A DNA stretch of 38,226 nt from Acinetobacter rathckeae. Lineage in GTDB: Bacteria; Pseudomonadota; Gammaproteobacteria; Pseudomonadales; Moraxellaceae. The position numbers and the translations under genes are program-made. The notes below the pieces were generated by a model that worked only from the letters and a program-made list of their open reading frames with translations, made no database searches and was not told the origin of the DNA. Location: positions 1-38,226 of the forward strand of contig NZ_VTDO01000013.1 of NCBI RefSeq assembly GCF_015627125.1, given 5' to 3'. Below, piece by piece: positions 19,214 to 28,150 of the stretch; within the stretch, counting starts at the first letter, position 1; every line of letters begins with the position of its first letter.

Positions 19214-20314
19214 TTATTCATGCTCAGGTGGTGTAGATGGTTGCATCTGCACAACACCGGCGTGTACATTAAACATTTGGTACGATATACATAGATCATG
19301 TAAATGTTGTTTTACGATCGCATCATCTAATGTCGTTAAAAATACTTGACTACCCAACGTATGTAATCTTGTTAATAAACGCTGTTGTGCAGCACAATCT
19401 AACTCTGCAGTTATATCATCTAATAATACCACAGTTTCCTTATTACTCGCATGAAGCATCGCAATTTGCGAGAGTTTTAATGCCACCATCAAGAGTTTCT
19501 TTTGTCCTCTAGAAAGCATGTCTGTGGCATCACCATGTTCGGTTTTAATCTTTAAATCGGCTCGATGTGGCCCATGCTCGGTATAACGGCGTTCACAGTC
19601 TTTATGATGCTGTTGTTCGAGTAACAAGGCCAAGCCAATCTCGGTTTGGAAGCCTGCCGTATAATCTAAATGAAGCACGAGATCAGGCAGTAGTTTTTTT
19701 ACCTCTTGTTCAAAAAAAACTTGCCATTGCATAAAAACAGCAACCCGCTGTAAATGTAATTGCTCGCCATATTCAGCCAACAAATTGTTCCATGGTTGTA
19801 AGTCTTCAAGAGATGGCTTTTTATAGTGTTTAAACATGCTATTACGTTGTTTTAACGTGCGTGTATAGTGTAACCACACCTGATAAAAGCTAGGTTCCAC
19901 GTGGAACATCAACCAATCTAATAACTCACGTCTTGGTTTTGAGCCATGATCTATAATGTCTGTAGTTAATGGGTCTATATGCTGTAGCGGTAAGAGTTGT
20001 GCCAACTGACCTTGTGTTGCAACACGGTCGCCGTTAATTTTAATCAGTTGTTCACCAGAAGAAAATTTTTGTACACCAACTTTATCTGCATGTGTTTGTG
20101 CAAAAATAATGGCATGCGGTGCATGATGCTGAATGTAGTGTTTTGGCATATGGGTACGAAAAGAACGCCCCGTTGCCAAAATATGTATCGCCTCTAAAAC
20201 AGAGGTTTTACCCGAACCATTAACCCCATACAAAACAGTAAACGGCTGTAAATTTTTCATTACAACCGTTTCTAAATTTCGTATTTTTTCGATATGTAAT
20301 CGTTCTAAATACAT
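19214..20314 (-). CDS. recF: DNA replication/repair protein RecF
   Basis: RecF is an SMC-like ATPase that, with RecO and RecR, loads RecA on gapped DNA. It is 366 aa. Walker [10 protein letters not shown] is at 30-38, the ABC-type signature [17 protein letters not shown] is near 290, and Walker [13 protein letters not shown] follows. The N-terminus [15 protein letters not shown] is typical. It starts 14 bp after dnaN, so the two are probably co-transcribed. A perfect 14-bp parS palindrome is embedded in the coding sequence at 19894-19907, encoding part of the segment around FHVEPSFYQ, an unusual dual use. Confidence 0.97.
   Translation of the reverse strand: MYLERLHIEKIRNLETVVMKNLQPFTVLYGVNGSGKTSVLEAIHILATGRSFRTHMPKHYIQHHAPHAIIFAQTHADKVGVQKFSSGEQLIKINGDRVATQGQLAQLLPLQHIDPLTTDIIDHGSKPRRELLDWLMFHVEPSFYQVWLHYTRTLKQRNSMFKHYKKPSLEDLQPWNNLLAEYGEQLHLQRVAVFMQWQVFFEQEVKKLLPDLVLHLDYTAGFQTEIGLALLLEQQHHKDCERRYTEHGPHRADLKIKTEHGDATDMLSRGQKKLLMVALKLSQIAMLHASNKETVVLLDDITAELDCAAQQRLLTRLHTLGSQVFLTTLDDAIVKQHLHDLCISYQMFNVHAGVVQMQPSTPPEHE
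19894..19907. other. Perfect parS site within recF
   Basis: GTTCCACGTGGAAC is a complete 14-bp palindrome identical to the Pseudomonas parS core. It lies about 3.2 kb left of oriC, the usual distance for the ParB nucleation site. ParB binding is inferred from known specificity. Confidence 0.88.
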
Positions 20315-20328
20315 GATATTAATTCAAA

Positions 20329-21477
20329 TTAGACACGCATTGGCATCACAACATAGGTCTGATCTGGGTAAGCAGGATCTTGTACTAAAACAGACTGATT
20401 GGCCTCAGACATGGTCATACGCACATCATCACCATCAAGCACATTTAAGACATCGAGTAGATATTGTGCATTAAATGACATCTCAAGTGTGTCATGATCG
20501 TATTGAATTATTAGATCTTCACTGGCTTCATCTTGCTCTGGGTTATTTGCACGCAGTTTAAGTGTATCTGTATAGAAGTTTAAGAATACACCTCTAAGTT
20601 TTTCATTACTCAAAATGGCCACACGCTGTAATGATTGTTTAAGCACATCATGCCCAATCACCACATGCTTATCACCGCCACGTGGAATCACACGTTTATA
20701 GTCAGGGAATTTACCATCAATCAATTTGGTGGTAAAACGTACAGTGACATCACCCTGCTCTTTGTCACGACTTGGAATATTAATACTAATATTGAGCAAC
20801 TCACGACCAATAAACAACACTAAAGGTTGCTCATCTAAGCTCAGTAAACGCTGTAATTCACCAACCGCTTTACGTGGAATAATGGCTTGTAATGGCTGGT
20901 CTAAATGTGACTGGGCCATAGTTTCAGCCAGTGCTAAACGGTGACCATCTGTAGTGACAGCCCGAAGTTGTGTTGCATCAATTTCAAGTAAAGTGCCCGT
21001 TAAATAAAAACGTACATCTTGTACCGCCATGGCAAATGAGGTTTTTTCAAATAAGCGTTTTAGTGATTTTTGTGCCACTTCAACACGACTGCCCTGTACG
21101 CCGTCTGTGCTTAATAATGGGTAATCTTCAGCAGGTAAAGTCCCTAATACAAAACGGCTACTGCCTGATTTTAAAATACAACGCAAATCATCTGTAATTT
21201 GTAAATCCACCAATGCAGCTGTAGGCAGTGATTTACAAATATCCATAATTTTACGGGCAGGCAAAGTCGTTTCACCCGTCTTTAAACACGCACCGTCAGC
21301 AAAAGGGACACTTGCAACAAGTTCTACTTCTAAATCAGAGCCTGTGATGGTTAAAGCTTGCTCTGTGGCCGTAATTTTTACATTTGACAAAATATTGAGT
21401 GTATGACGACGTTCAACAACCCCAACCACATGTGATAACACATTCAATAGACTTTCTTTGGCAATCTTTAAGTGCAC
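20329..21477 (-). CDS. dnaN: DNA polymerase III beta sliding clamp
   Basis: DnaN forms the ring-shaped processivity clamp for DNA polymerase III. It is 382 aa in three repeated clamp folds. The N-terminus is MHLKIAKESLLNVLSHVVGVVERR, and the C-terminus PAYPDQTYVVMPMRV carries the MPMR(L/V) end that forms the protein-binding pocket. The start is a GTG at 21477, supported by AGAGGA eight bases upstream. It lies about 100 bp after dnaA, with a gap that could hold a secondary promoter, and 14 bp before recF. Confidence 0.98.
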   Translation of the reverse strand: MHLKIAKESLLNVLSHVVGVVERRHTLNILSNVKITATEQALTITGSDLEVELVASVPFADGACLKTGETTLPARKIMDICKSLPTAALVDLQITDDLRCILKSGSSRFVLGTLPAEDYPLLSTDGVQGSRVEVAQKSLKRLFEKTSFAMAVQDVRFYLTGTLLEIDATQLRAVTTDGHRLALAETMAQSHLDQPLQAIIPRKAVGELQRLLSLDEQPLVLFIGRELLNISINIPSRDKEQGDVTVRFTTKLIDGKFPDYKRVIPRGGDKHVVIGHDVLKQSLQRVAILSNEKLRGVFLNFYTDTLKLRANNPEQDEASEDLIIQYDHDTLEMSFNAQYLLDVLNVLDGDDVRMTMSEANQSVLVQDPAYPDQTYVVMPMRV

Positions 21478-21581
21478 AATATATATCCTCTTATACCCGA
21501 TATTTTGTTTAAAAAATATACTCTAGCGTTGATGTGATTTTACCACGCAATCGAAGCTTGTTATTACTTAATCGTGAAATT

Positions 21582-22982
21582 TTAGCTCTGCAATAAACGC
21601 ATTAAATTTTTATAGTCTTCATCGAAAATAGGGTCGCTTTCTCGTAGGCTAATCACTTTTTCACATGCATGCATTACCGTACTATGGTCTCGCCCACCAA
21701 ATGACATACCAATGTCTGGAAAACTATTACCTGTCAATTCACGAGTGAGCCCCATTGCCAATTGGCGAGGCCGTGCATAAACACGTGTACGTTTTGGCCC
21801 AGTCAATTCTTTCATTGGGATTCTAAAGTACTCACTCACCACTCGCTGTATGTTGTCGGTGGTAATATTTCTTGCTCGAATGGCCAAAACATCTTTAAGA
21901 GACTCTCGCACCACCTCTAAATCAATTGCTGTCCCCTTAAAACGAGCCATAGCAACCACTTTATTCAGTGCTCCTTCTAACTCACGCACATTGGCAACCA
22001 CTTGTTGTGCCACAAATAAAGCACAGTTACGTGGTAAATCTACCTGCATTGCCCCTGCCTTTTTGAGTAAAATCTCAATACGCGTTTCAATATCTGGTGG
22101 CTCAACACCTACAGATAAGCCCCAAGAAAAACGTGATACTAAACGTGCATCAAGTTCAGTTAATTCTTTTGGATAGCGGTCTGAGGTCAAAATAATTTGT
22201 TTTGACTCATCAAGTAAGGCATTAAACGTGTAGAAAAATTCGACCAAACTGGCTTCTTTACCTGCAAGCAAATGAATATCATCCACCAACAATAAATCTA
22301 ATGAACGACAGTTTCTTTTAAACTCATCCACCTTCCCTTGCTGTAAAGAACTAACAAAATCTTGTACAAAGTTTTCTGCCGTCATATACATCACGCGTGC
22401 ATTGGGTTTGGCATGTAATAATGCATTTCCCACAGCCTGCATCAGATGGGTTTTACCCAAACCCGTTGGTCCATATAAAAACAATGGGTTATGCTGTGAC
22501 TCACCCAAATAAGTCAACACTTTACGACAAGTTTCAGCAGCCATTTGGTTTGAGCGACCTTCAACAAATAATGCAAACGTGAACAAAGGATTCAACTGTC
22601 TACGTTTGTTATTTTTTTGTGAATTGGTCACAGCAGTTTCATGTTCTTTTTTAACAACAGTCGGTTTCTTTTGCTGACTGACCTGTGGAGAGGTTAAAGC
22701 GGCTGCTGTTGTTGCGGGTTGATCACTGGCATTTAAAATTGCACCAGGTCTTGAATCAACAGAGATTTCAACTTGGCGTACTCTGCCTTCAGATAGCTGT
22801 TCAGCTAAAATCAAAATCAGTTCAAAATGGTTGTCTTTAATGTAACGCGTCCAATACGGATTCGGTGCGTACAAATACAAAACGCCCTCTTTTTCTTCAG
22901 CAATTAAAGGGCGAATCCACATTGCAAATACATTATCTGACAACTCTTGTCGCAATCTTGCCAAACACTCAGTCCACAGCAT
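21582..22982 (-). CDS. dnaA: Chromosomal replication initiator DnaA
   Basis: DnaA binds TTATNCACA boxes, oligomerises with ATP and unwinds oriC. It is 466 aa. Domain I (about 1-85) interacts with helicase. A poorly conserved Ala/Gln/Lys-rich linker follows (about 86-130). The AAA+ domain has Walker A GPTGLGKT at 171-178, Walker B LLLVDDIHLL and arginine-rich sensors. The C-terminal HTH (domain IV) carries the signature GRDHSTVMHA. It reads away from oriC, whose boxes lie directly upstream; a box at 23046 falls in the promoter area, so autoregulation is plausible. The ribosome binding site is weak. Confidence 0.98.
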   Translation of the reverse strand: MLWTECLARLRQELSDNVFAMWIRPLIAEEKEGVLYLYAPNPYWTRYIKDNHFELILILAEQLSEGRVRQVEISVDSRPGAILNASDQPATTAAALTSPQVSQQKKPTVVKKEHETAVTNSQKNNKRRQLNPLFTFALFVEGRSNQMAAETCRKVLTYLGESQHNPLFLYGPTGLGKTHLMQAVGNALLHAKPNARVMYMTAENFVQDFVSSLQQGKVDEFKRNCRSLDLLLVDDIHLLAGKEASLVEFFYTFNALLDESKQIILTSDRYPKELTELDARLVSRFSWGLSVGVEPPDIETRIEILLKKAGAMQVDLPRNCALFVAQQVVANVRELEGALNKVVAMARFKGTAIDLEVVRESLKDVLAIRARNITTDNIQRVVSEYFRIPMKELTGPKRTRVYARPRQLAMGLTRELTGNSFPDIGMSFGGRDHSTVMHACEKVISLRESDPIFDEDYKNLMRLLQS

Positions 22983-23400
22983 TCTCGTTATTTCCCCATC
23001 TTGTCTTATATTTCCCCAACTTTGGGGTCGGCTATTTTAACCAAGTTATCCACATATTCCAGTGAAAAGTTAGATGCTGTTTCAATTAAAAAATTGCATT
23101 GTGCATCTGTGGATAAGTTTATTATAACTTTGTGGATAAAAAAAACCTAACTTTTATCCACATTTCTACACAAGTTTAATAACATTGATATCCACAATAT
23201 ATATGTATGTTTTTTATAGATAAAATTATGTTTTCCACAGAAAATACGCATACTAATAATAATAAATTTAAATTTATAAATTTGAATTTATATAACGAAG
23301 TTGGTTTCTGTGGATAATTTGAATTTAAATTCATAGAAATAAATTTTGAATTTTGAATTTAAAAAATATATTTCGTGGAATACATTTACTTTATTTTAGT
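22983..23400. other. oriC: Chromosomal replication origin oriC
   Basis: The gap between divergent dnaA and rpmH holds five perfect DnaA boxes: 23046-23054 (+), 23108-23116 (-), 23131-23139 (-), 23154-23162 (+) and 23309-23317 (-). One-mismatch boxes lie at 23164, 23188 and 23231, all on the plus strand. Positions about 23251-23385 are extremely A/T-rich with repeated AATTTGAATTTA-like units, and TAATAATAATAAA stands next to them; this is the likely unwinding element, on the rpmH side. Gene context and boxes together make oriC very likely. The precise unwinding site is inferred. Confidence 0.93.
22988..23028 (-). repeat. Tandem GGGGAAATA motif and small hairpin in dnaA leader
   Basis: On the minus strand just before the dnaA start, GGGGAAATA occurs twice about 20 bp apart. 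The upstream copy is preceded by CCCCAAAGTTGGGG, a 5-bp (CCCCA/TGGGG) hairpin. The second copy overlaps where a ribosome binding site would be. It could influence dnaA translation, but nothing more can be said. Confidence 0.45.
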
Positions 23401-23408
23401 AATTTAAT

Positions 23409-23437
23409 TTGACAAATTTGGTGATAAACCATACAAT
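23409..23437 (+). promoter_or_regulatory. rpmH promoter
   Basis: A perfect TTGACA (23409-23414), 17-bp spacer and TACAAT (23432-23437) end 40 bp before the rpmH ATG. It sits at the edge of the A/T-rich part of oriC. Confidence 0.8.
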
Positions 23438-23477
23438 CGCGAACCTTTAAGATAGATCAATTCTTAGGAGTTTCGAC

Positions 23478-23612
23478 ATGAAACGTACTTTCCAACCATC
23501 TGAATTAAAGCGTAAACGTGTTCATGGTTTCCGTGCTCGTATGGCAACTAAAGCAGGTCGTCAAGTTTTAGCTCGTCGTCGTGCAAAAGGTCGTCACGAA
23601 TTAACGGTATAA
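23478..23612 (+). CDS. rpmH: Ribosomal protein bL34
   Basis: bL34 is a 44-residue protein of the large ribosomal subunit. The chain begins [18 protein letters not shown] and continues with [20 protein letters not shown], matching the family along its length and rich in Arg and Lys as expected. TTAGGAG eight bases upstream is a good ribosome binding site. It is the first gene rightward of oriC and probably co-transcribed with rnpA, yidD and yidC from the strong promoter at 23409. It is easily missed because it is so short. Confidence 0.98.
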   Translation: MKRTFQPSELKRKRVHGFRARMATKAGRQVLARRRAKGRHELTV

Positions 23613-23640
23613 TGACTGTTACTGGCTCGGCTTTAACGGT

Positions 23641-24030
23641 ATGACGCTTTATAGCTTTAGCACAAAGTTTAGAATACGTTGTGCTGCAGATTACAAAAGC
23701 GTATTCGATGATGCGCTTTTAAAAGTGCATCAGCCCCACTTTCTTTTTTTGGCAACGATATCTGAGCAAGAAAATAGCCGTTTAGGTATTATTGTTGCAA
23801 AAAAGAAGGTTCGTCGGGCACATGAACGAAATAGAGTTAAGCGTTTAGCACGAGAGAGCTTTCGTTTAAACCAAAAAAATCTCGGTTTATTAGACATTGT
23901 TATCATGCCTAAAAAAGGAATTGAAGCAATAAGTAACGAAGAATTACATCAGCAACTTCAATCTGCATGGTATAAATTACAACGCTTAGCAAAGAAGCGA
24001 AAAGATACAATTGCTTCCCCTTCAAAGTAG
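23641..24030 (+). CDS. rnpA: Ribonuclease P protein component
   Basis: RnpA binds the catalytic RNase P RNA and helps it trim the 5' ends of pre-tRNAs. It is 129 aa. The conserved RNR motif lies in [18 protein letters not shown] (about 58-75), and the N-terminal [15 protein letters not shown] segment is the usual opening. It begins 28 bp after rpmH, a close pairing conserved across bacteria. A ten-codon reading frame (23612-23644) overlaps its start and could couple translation, but it is short enough to be chance. There is no strong ribosome binding site directly before the ATG, which fits coupling. Confidence 0.95.
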   Translation: MTLYSFSTKFRIRCAADYKSVFDDALLKVHQPHFLFLATISEQENSRLGIIVAKKKVRRAHERNRVKRLARESFRLNQKNLGLLDIVIMPKKGIEAISNEELHQQLQSAWYKLQRLAKKRKDTIASPSK

Positions 24031-24038
24031 AATCACCA

Positions 24039-24365
24039 ATGGCACGTATTTTACATTGGCTTATTCGGTTTTATCAGATCGTAATTAGTCCGCTTATTGG
24101 ACCTAGATGTCGTTTTATTCCTACTTGTTCTCAATACGCAATCGAAGCTTTAGCGCGCCACGGTGTTCTGCGTGGGAGTAAACTTTCGATTCAGAGGATA
24201 TGTCGTTGTCACCCTTGGGGGGGTAGCGGTTATGATCCTGTACCTTTTGCCTTGATTGGTTATATTTCGTTTCAGCAAATTCATTGTCAAGTGCATCACG
24301 TTGTCGTACCCTTTCGTGAGCATTTTATGTATCAACTCTACTTTAATCATCACTTGGGGTCATAG
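24039..24365 (+). CDS. yidD: Membrane protein insertion efficiency factor YidD
   Basis: YidD assists YidC-dependent insertion of inner-membrane proteins; it is membrane-associated through an amphipathic helix. Family motifs [16 protein letters not shown] and [14 protein letters not shown] are present (about 25-70). At 108 aa it is longer than the roughly 85-aa E. coli protein because of an extra, less conserved C-terminus with several histidines. It lies 8 bp after rnpA and 2 bp before yidC in the standard order, implying one transcript. Confidence 0.95.
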   Translation: MARILHWLIRFYQIVISPLIGPRCRFIPTCSQYAIEALARHGVLRGSKLSIQRICRCHPWGGSGYDPVPFALIGYISFQQIHCQVHHVVVPFREHFMYQLYFNHHLGS

Positions 24366-24367
24366 CT

Positions 24368-26125
24368 ATGCAACAATGGACGAGGTTTGCCATTATCGGG
24401 GCAATGTTAGTCACCGCATATCTACTCGTTTTGGCTTGGCAAAAAGACTATGGTCATGCAAACACAGTAACGCAAAATACAGCAGCTGTTGTTTCTAATG
24501 ATGTGTCAGCCGATTTGCCAAATAGCCAAAATACGGCAACTGCAACAACAGATGTGCCACAGGCAGCAAATACAGCTACTCAGCCTACTGCTGAAAATAA
24601 AACAGCAAATAACCAAAAGTTAATTACTGTACAAACTGACGTATATCGTTTGTGGATTAATCCTAAAGGTGGAGATATTGTTCGCCTTGAGCTATTAAGC
24701 CATGACTCTGCTAAAGGTAGTGATCAACCTTTTGTCATGTTAGAAAGCGATAAAAATCGTACCTATGTTGCACAATCAGGTTTAATTGGTATTAATGGTC
24801 CGGACAGTAGTGCGACAGGTCGTCCACAGTTTGAAGTGGAAAAAGACAGTTACTCTTTGGGTGACATGAAGGCGACTACATCATCAAATGGTAAAGTATC
24901 GCAGGTACTCACCGTACCAATGGTATATAAAACACCAAATGGTGTTGAGATTGTGAAAACCTATACCTTTACACAAGGTCAGTATCCAATTTTAGTTGAC
25001 TATAAAGTCATTAACCGTAGCCAACAAAACTGGCAAGGTCAATTCTTTGGTCAAATCAAACGAGATGAATCGGTTGATCCGGGTAAAACCAGCCAAGGTA
25101 TTTTCCAATTGGGTACATATTTAGGCGGTGCTTGGGGTACACCAAGTGAGCACTATAACAAGTTAAAATTTAGTAATTTTAATGATGAAAAATTGAACCA
25201 AAAAGCGGAAGGTGGCTGGGTTGCAATTGTACAGCATTACTTTGTCAGTGCATGGATTCCTGGGACATTAAAATTAACCCAAGCTGAAGGTAAACCGTAT
25301 ACTGCAGATTTACAGTCTCGTAAGTCTTCAGATCAAATGAATATTATTGGATTTACTTCACCTGTAATTAATGTACCTGTAGGTACATCTATGGAAGTGA
25401 ATGCAACCTTCTACTCTGGGCCTAAAGTTCAATCTGAGTTAAAAGATTTGGCTGTCGGCTTAAACCAAACTGTAGATTATGGTTGGTTGTGGCCAATTGC
25501 GAAACTCTTGTTCTTAGGGCTAGAGACTTTCCATAAATTTGTGGGTAACTGGGGCTGGTCAATCATTTTACTGACTGTTGTTGTTAAAATGATTTTGTGG
25601 CCATTGTCTGCAAAAAGCTACCGTTCTATGGCAAAAATGCGTGCAATTGCTCCTGAAATGCAACGCATGAAAGAAGAGTTTGGCGAAGACCGTATGCGTT
25701 TTTCGCAAGAAATGATGGCATTGTATAAACGTGAAGGGGTGAATCCTCTTGCGGGTTGTCTACCACTGTTTTTACAAATGCCAATCTTCTTAGCATTGTA
25801 TTGGGTGCTTATGGAAAGCGTTGAGTTACGCCATGCACCGTGGTTAGGTTGGATTCAAGATTTATCGGCAATGGACCCTTGGTTTATTTTACCGTTAATC
25901 ATGGGTGTGACTATGTATGTTCAGCAAACGTTGAACCCACAGCCAAATGACCCAATGCAAGCCAAAGTATTTCGTTTAATGCCAATTATTTTTACGGTAT
26001 TTATGTTGTTCTTCCCAGCAGGTTTAGTACTTTACTGGATTGTGAACAATAGTATTACGATTTTACAGCAATGGTTTATTGCCAAAAGTGTGAAAAAGCA
26101 ACGTGAGCAAACGGTAGAAAATTAA
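24368..26125 (+). CDS. yidC: Membrane protein insertase YidC
   Basis: YidC inserts and folds inner-membrane proteins, alone or with SecYEG. It is 585 aa. TM1 is at about residues 5-24. The large periplasmic P1 domain covers about 60-350, after a low-complexity Ala/Thr/Asn/Gln linker (about 35-85). The conserved insertase core with five TM segments begins around 370, including the cytoplasmic helical hairpin AKMRAIAPEMQRMKEEF and the PLAGCLPLFLQMPIF region. The short basic tail VKKQREQTVEN is typical of gammaproteobacteria. A strong terminator follows and separates it from mnmE. Confidence 0.97.
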   Translation: MQQWTRFAIIGAMLVTAYLLVLAWQKDYGHANTVTQNTAAVVSNDVSADLPNSQNTATATTDVPQAANTATQPTAENKTANNQKLITVQTDVYRLWINPKGGDIVRLELLSHDSAKGSDQPFVMLESDKNRTYVAQSGLIGINGPDSSATGRPQFEVEKDSYSLGDMKATTSSNGKVSQVLTVPMVYKTPNGVEIVKTYTFTQGQYPILVDYKVINRSQQNWQGQFFGQIKRDESVDPGKTSQGIFQLGTYLGGAWGTPSEHYNKLKFSNFNDEKLNQKAEGGWVAIVQHYFVSAWIPGTLKLTQAEGKPYTADLQSRKSSDQMNIIGFTSPVINVPVGTSMEVNATFYSGPKVQSELKDLAVGLNQTVDYGWLWPIAKLLFLGLETFHKFVGNWGWSIILLTVVVKMILWPLSAKSYRSMAKMRAIAPEMQRMKEEFGEDRMRFSQEMMALYKREGVNPLAGCLPLFLQMPIFLALYWVLMESVELRHAPWLGWIQDLSAMDPWFILPLIMGVTMYVQQTLNPQPNDPMQAKVFRLMPIIFTVFMLFFPAGLVLYWIVNNSITILQQWFIAKSVKKQREQTVEN

Positions 26126-26151
26126 GCCCTTCTACTCGGTTTAGCTGAATG

Positions 26152-26187
26152 AATCCGCCTAAGATGATATGCTTAGGCGGATTTTTT
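26152..26187 (+). terminator. Terminator after yidC
   Basis: AATCCGCCTAAG (26152-26163) pairs perfectly with 26172-26183 around an 8-base loop, followed by T's. It ends the rpmH-yidC unit and lies only about 30 bp before the mnmE start. Confidence 0.9.
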
Positions 26188-26215
26188 ACGATTAAAGATG
26201 TGAAAGGCGAAGAAT

Positions 26216-27571
26216 ATGAATCATCAAACGACAATTGCTGCTATTGCTACTCCACCTGGTCGTGGCGGAGTTGGGGTGATTCGTTTATCTGGACCTAAAG
26301 CATATGATATTGCTGCACAACTATCACAGCAAACGCTGCCCAGCAATCGTATGGCAGCCTTTCGTAAGTTTTATGATGCGCAAGGACACATTTTAGATGA
26401 AGGTCTACTGATTTGCTTTGCCCTCCCCCATTCGTTCACTGGTGAAGATGTTGTGGAGCTACAAGGCCATGGTGGACCTGTCATCCAAAATGCTTTACTA
26501 CAACGTGTATTGGAGCTTGGAGCGACCTCTGCGAAGGCAGGTGAGTTTTCTATGCGTGCATTTGAAAATGGCAAAATGGATTTGGTTCAGGCCGAAGCGA
26601 TTGCAGATTTAATTGATGCTACATCAACAGCGGCCGCACGTTCAGCAGTACGCTCACTACAAGGCACATTTTCAGCAAAAATTAACCAAGTATTAGAACA
26701 GCTGATTCACCTACGTTTACATGTTGAAGCGGCGATCGATTTTCCTGAAGAAGAAATTGATTTCTTAGCCGATGGCAAAATTTTAACGTTGTTAGAAGGT
26801 GTGCAAGGTGCGGTCACTGCAGTACAGCGCTCTGCTAAGCAGGGTCAATTATTGCGTGAAGGCTTACAGGTGGTGATTGCAGGTAAGCCCAATGCAGGCA
26901 AGTCAAGTTTACTCAATGCATTGGCAGGCCATGAACGGGCAATTGTGACCGATATTGCAGGGACAACTCGAGATGTTCTACATGAAAAAATTGTTTTAAA
27001 TGGATTGCCGATTACACTCATAGATACAGCAGGTCTACGAGAGACTGTAGATGTGGTTGAGAAAGAAGGGATTCGCCGAGCAGTAAAAGAAATTAATCAA
27101 GCTGATTTATTACTACTCGTCTATGACTTACATGCAAATGACGACCCACTTGCACTCGCACAGCATTATTTTAAAGAAGATCAAGGCCCTAAGCGACTTA
27201 TTCTTGTAGGAAACAAGGCTGATCTGACACAGCAAACGTCACTACTGAGTGATTATCAGGGCTATAGACATGTGAGTATCTCTGCAAAAGAGCAGACAGG
27301 TATTGAAGCACTGGTTGATGTAATGACAGCACATGCAGGTTTTCAGCCTGAAGAAGACAGTTTTATAGCAAGAACACGTCACTTAGATGCGATGCGTCGT
27401 ACACAGGCACATTTGAATGATGCACATGAGCAATTAATAGATTATTCAGCAGGTGAATTGGTGGCAGAATCTTTACGTCTGGCACAAAACTCGCTTGGTG
27501 AAATTACGGGTGATTTTAGTGCAGATGACTTATTGGGTGAAATCTTTGGTTCATTTTGTATCGGAAAGTAA
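26216..27571 (+). CDS. mnmE: tRNA modification GTPase MnmE
   Basis: MnmE, with MnmG, installs the carboxymethylaminomethyl or related group at wobble U34 of certain tRNAs. It is 451 aa. The N-terminal formyl-THF-binding domain opens with TTIAAIATPPGRGGVGVIRLSG. The G domain (about 215-375) has Walker A GKPNAGKSS at 223-231, the switch-region DIAGTTRD, DTAGLRE and the base motif NKAD. The protein ends FGSFCIGK, the invariant C-terminus with its catalytic cysteine. mnmG, rsmG, parA and parB, which often follow in other gammaproteobacteria, are not here. Because a terminator lies immediately upstream, mnmE needs read-through or its own promoter. Confidence 0.97.
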   Translation: MNHQTTIAAIATPPGRGGVGVIRLSGPKAYDIAAQLSQQTLPSNRMAAFRKFYDAQGHILDEGLLICFALPHSFTGEDVVELQGHGGPVIQNALLQRVLELGATSAKAGEFSMRAFENGKMDLVQAEAIADLIDATSTAAARSAVRSLQGTFSAKINQVLEQLIHLRLHVEAAIDFPEEEIDFLADGKILTLLEGVQGAVTAVQRSAKQGQLLREGLQVVIAGKPNAGKSSLLNALAGHERAIVTDIAGTTRDVLHEKIVLNGLPITLIDTAGLRETVDVVEKEGIRRAVKEINQADLLLLVYDLHANDDPLALAQHYFKEDQGPKRLILVGNKADLTQQTSLLSDYQGYRHVSISAKEQTGIEALVDVMTAHAGFQPEEDSFIARTRHLDAMRRTQAHLNDAHEQLIDYSAGELVAESLRLAQNSLGEITGDFSADDLLGEIFGSFCIGK

Positions 27572-27768
27572 ATAAGTTGATGACTAGATAGATTTGTTTA
27601 AATTTATTGCCAAGCTTTATGTAAAGTCGATTGCTTTTATCTGATTTAATCTATATGGTATAGTACACTGAACGCTGATTATAGTTCAAAAAAGACACAT
27701 GTATTTGCTTTGAACTTGAAAGCTTCTCAGCAATATTTAATCGTTAGGAAAAATAGCACGCTTTTAAA
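27572..27768. other. Leader upstream of 78-aa protein
   Basis: A possible -10 element TATAGT is at 27659-27664 without a good -35. An 8-bp perfect inverted repeat (AGTTCAAA 27683-27690 with 27709-27716) follows. I see no gene or recognised RNA. Confidence 0.35.
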
Positions 27769-28005
27769 ATGTGCATGAATTGGTATAAATTGGAAAAAAT
27801 TGTAAATCGTATAGCTATTGCAATGAATGGCGATGAAATCACTGTAAAGATTATTCCCCATCAAAAACGTCAAAATACTTCTACAGGTACTATGCAAGTC
27901 GAAGTTGGCAAAAAGATTCTTTTGGAGTCAGGGCAAGAAATTGACTTTAATTTAGATGGAAAAAGTTTTTATACTGCGTTTAATCAGATGTATAGATTAG
28001 TTTAA
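27769..28005 (+). CDS. Unknown small protein, 78 aa
   Basis: I do not recognise this protein. It starts at ATG 27769 or, equally possible, ATG 27775; an in-frame TAG lies 15 bases before the first. The nearest AGGAAA is about 20 bases upstream, too far for a good ribosome binding site. The chain is soluble, basic at the N-terminus (NWYKLEKIVNRIAIAMNGDEITVKIIPHQKRQ) and ends with an FNLDGKSFYTAFNQMYRLV segment, suggesting a small alpha/beta fold. It has no cysteine motif or signal peptide. A terminator follows 8 bases after the stop, and the gap before it holds a hairpin, both of which support a real, separately expressed gene. Confidence 0.6.
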   Translation: MCMNWYKLEKIVNRIAIAMNGDEITVKIIPHQKRQNTSTGTMQVEVGKKILLESGQEIDFNLDGKSFYTAFNQMYRLV

Positions 28006-28013
28006 CTTACCAT

Positions 28014-28036
28014 TACAGTCTCAAGACTGTATTTTA
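28014..28036 (+). terminator. Terminator after 78-aa gene
   Basis: TACAGTC (28014-28020) pairs with GACTGTA (28025-28031) around TCAA, followed by TTTT. Confidence 0.7.
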
Positions 28037-28150
28037 CCCACTAGAATTTTGTTTTTCATTATAATTATTACGCAGTATTTAGCATAAAATTTCTACGTCT
28101 AATTTGAGATTTCAATATTCTAGTATTTTTACTAGGAAGAGGACATATCC

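Noticed and set aside
20685..20698. CCACGTGGAAT in dnaN resembling parS
   Set aside because: Only one half of the palindrome matches; the left arm is wrong at several positions.
23612..23644. Ten-codon reading frame overlapping the rnpA start
   Set aside because: Too short to support as a gene; kept only as a possible coupling remark.
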